From: an uncultured Jannaschia sp.
GTDB lineage: Bacteria > Pseudomonadota > Alphaproteobacteria > Rhodobacterales > Rhodobacteraceae
Assembly: GCF_947494055.1 (NCBI RefSeq)
Contig: NZ_CANLTR010000017.1
Coordinates: forward strand, 1 to 64,000
Direction: 5' to 3'
Length of the DNA: 64,000 bases
Under the pieces are notes generated by a model. That model searched no databases and was not told the origin of the DNA. It saw nothing but the letters and a program-made list of their open reading frames with translations. The translations under genes were made by a program, and so were the position numbers. Shown here in pieces: positions 63,841 through 64,000 of the stretch; positions within the stretch are counted from its first letter, which is position 1, and each line of letters begins with the position of its first letter.

Positions 63841-64000
63841 TTACGCGGCTCGCGGCTGCGTGTCGATCTGCGCGTAGTAGGCGGCTTCTGCCTCGGCCGG
63901 CGGGATGTGCCCGATCGGCGCAAGCAGGCGGCGGTTGTTGAACCAGTCGACCCATTCGAGGGTTGCGAACTCGACAGCCTCGAGCGAGCGCCACGGCCCG
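63841..64000 (-). CDS. IS3-family transposase (OrfB), C-terminal part, cut by the window end
   Basis: The last 52 codons of an integrase-type transposase: PWRSLEAVEFATLEWVDWFN, then NRRLLAPIGHIPPAEAEAAY and QIDTQPRAA, stop TAA at 63841-63843. This is the conserved W-x-x-W-x-N-x-x-R tail of IS3-type OrfB. The DDE catalytic core lies beyond the window. A CTCCGGG-aaa-CCCGGAG hairpin at about 63808-63825 and a TGGTTGGTTTGAG stretch close to the stop mark the element end. Confidence 0.8.
   Translation of the reverse strand, partial: GPWRSLEAVEFATLEWVDWFNNRRLLAPIGHIPPAEAEAAYYAQIDTQPRAA

Overview
The window is high-GC DNA with the gene content and codon use of a marine alphaproteobacterium of the order Rhodobacterales (roseobacter group). 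A complete repABC replication and partition module (41358-45085, minus strand) with two GTTNNNNGCNNNNAAC parS-type palindromes shows that it is part of an extrachromosomal replicon (plasmid or chromid). Both window edges are transposon graveyards: a frameshifted IS110-type and a heavily damaged IS5-type transposase at 1-1973, and an IS5 remnant, an IS66-type fragment, a 167-bp inverted-repeat element and the 3' end of an IS3-type transposase at 60604-64000.

The middle is mostly nutrient-capture cargo. 2179-8339: a GntR-regulated aromatic module (LigM-like tetrahydrofolate-dependent O-demethylase, extradiol dioxygenase, complete TRAP transporter) with TGTATACA sites in front of both transcription units. 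8388-19436: a DRGH nuclease, DUF2141, a YgiC/YgiB-like pair, a GhrA-like reductase, a three-gene signalling set (HD-GYP regulator, secreted protein, hybrid kinase), a LigT-like RNA ligase, a ZIP transporter and a glycosyltransferase. 19539-33855: gamma-glutamyltransferase, two back-to-back polyamine-type ABC transporters, and ectoine hydrolase plus acetyl-diaminobutyrate deacetylase (doeA, doeB) behind a flavoprotein reductase. 34189-41180: a sugar ABC transporter with its ATPase, a sugar-isomerase-like protein and a Gfo/Idh/MocA dehydrogenase in one operon.

Beyond the replication genes lie a VapC-type toxin-antitoxin pair, a class III aminotransferase, an acyltransferase, and the most notable locus of the window (48842-53546, minus strand). 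There a guanidine-I (ykkC) riboswitch leads into a NitT/TauT-type ABC importer (binding protein, permease, ATPase), an arginase-fold hydrolase that the riboswitch context identifies as a probable nickel guanidine hydrolase, and, 4 nt downstream, a 152-residue protein whose first 34 residues contain 13 histidines. No HypA/HypB-type nickel chaperone is present in the window, so the histidine-rich protein is a candidate metal-delivery partner that I cannot assign to a known family. The ATPase gene carries a one-base frameshift in its signature motif.

53819-56979 carry a sorbosone-dehydrogenase-type protein and a DbpA-like DEAD-box helicase. 57565-63315 carry a DUF2243 membrane protein and a cluster of stand-alone receiver proteins and HWE/HisKA_2-type kinases. 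One kinase has a LOV blue-light domain, and the cluster includes a tandem duplication with one kinase and one receiver already decayed.
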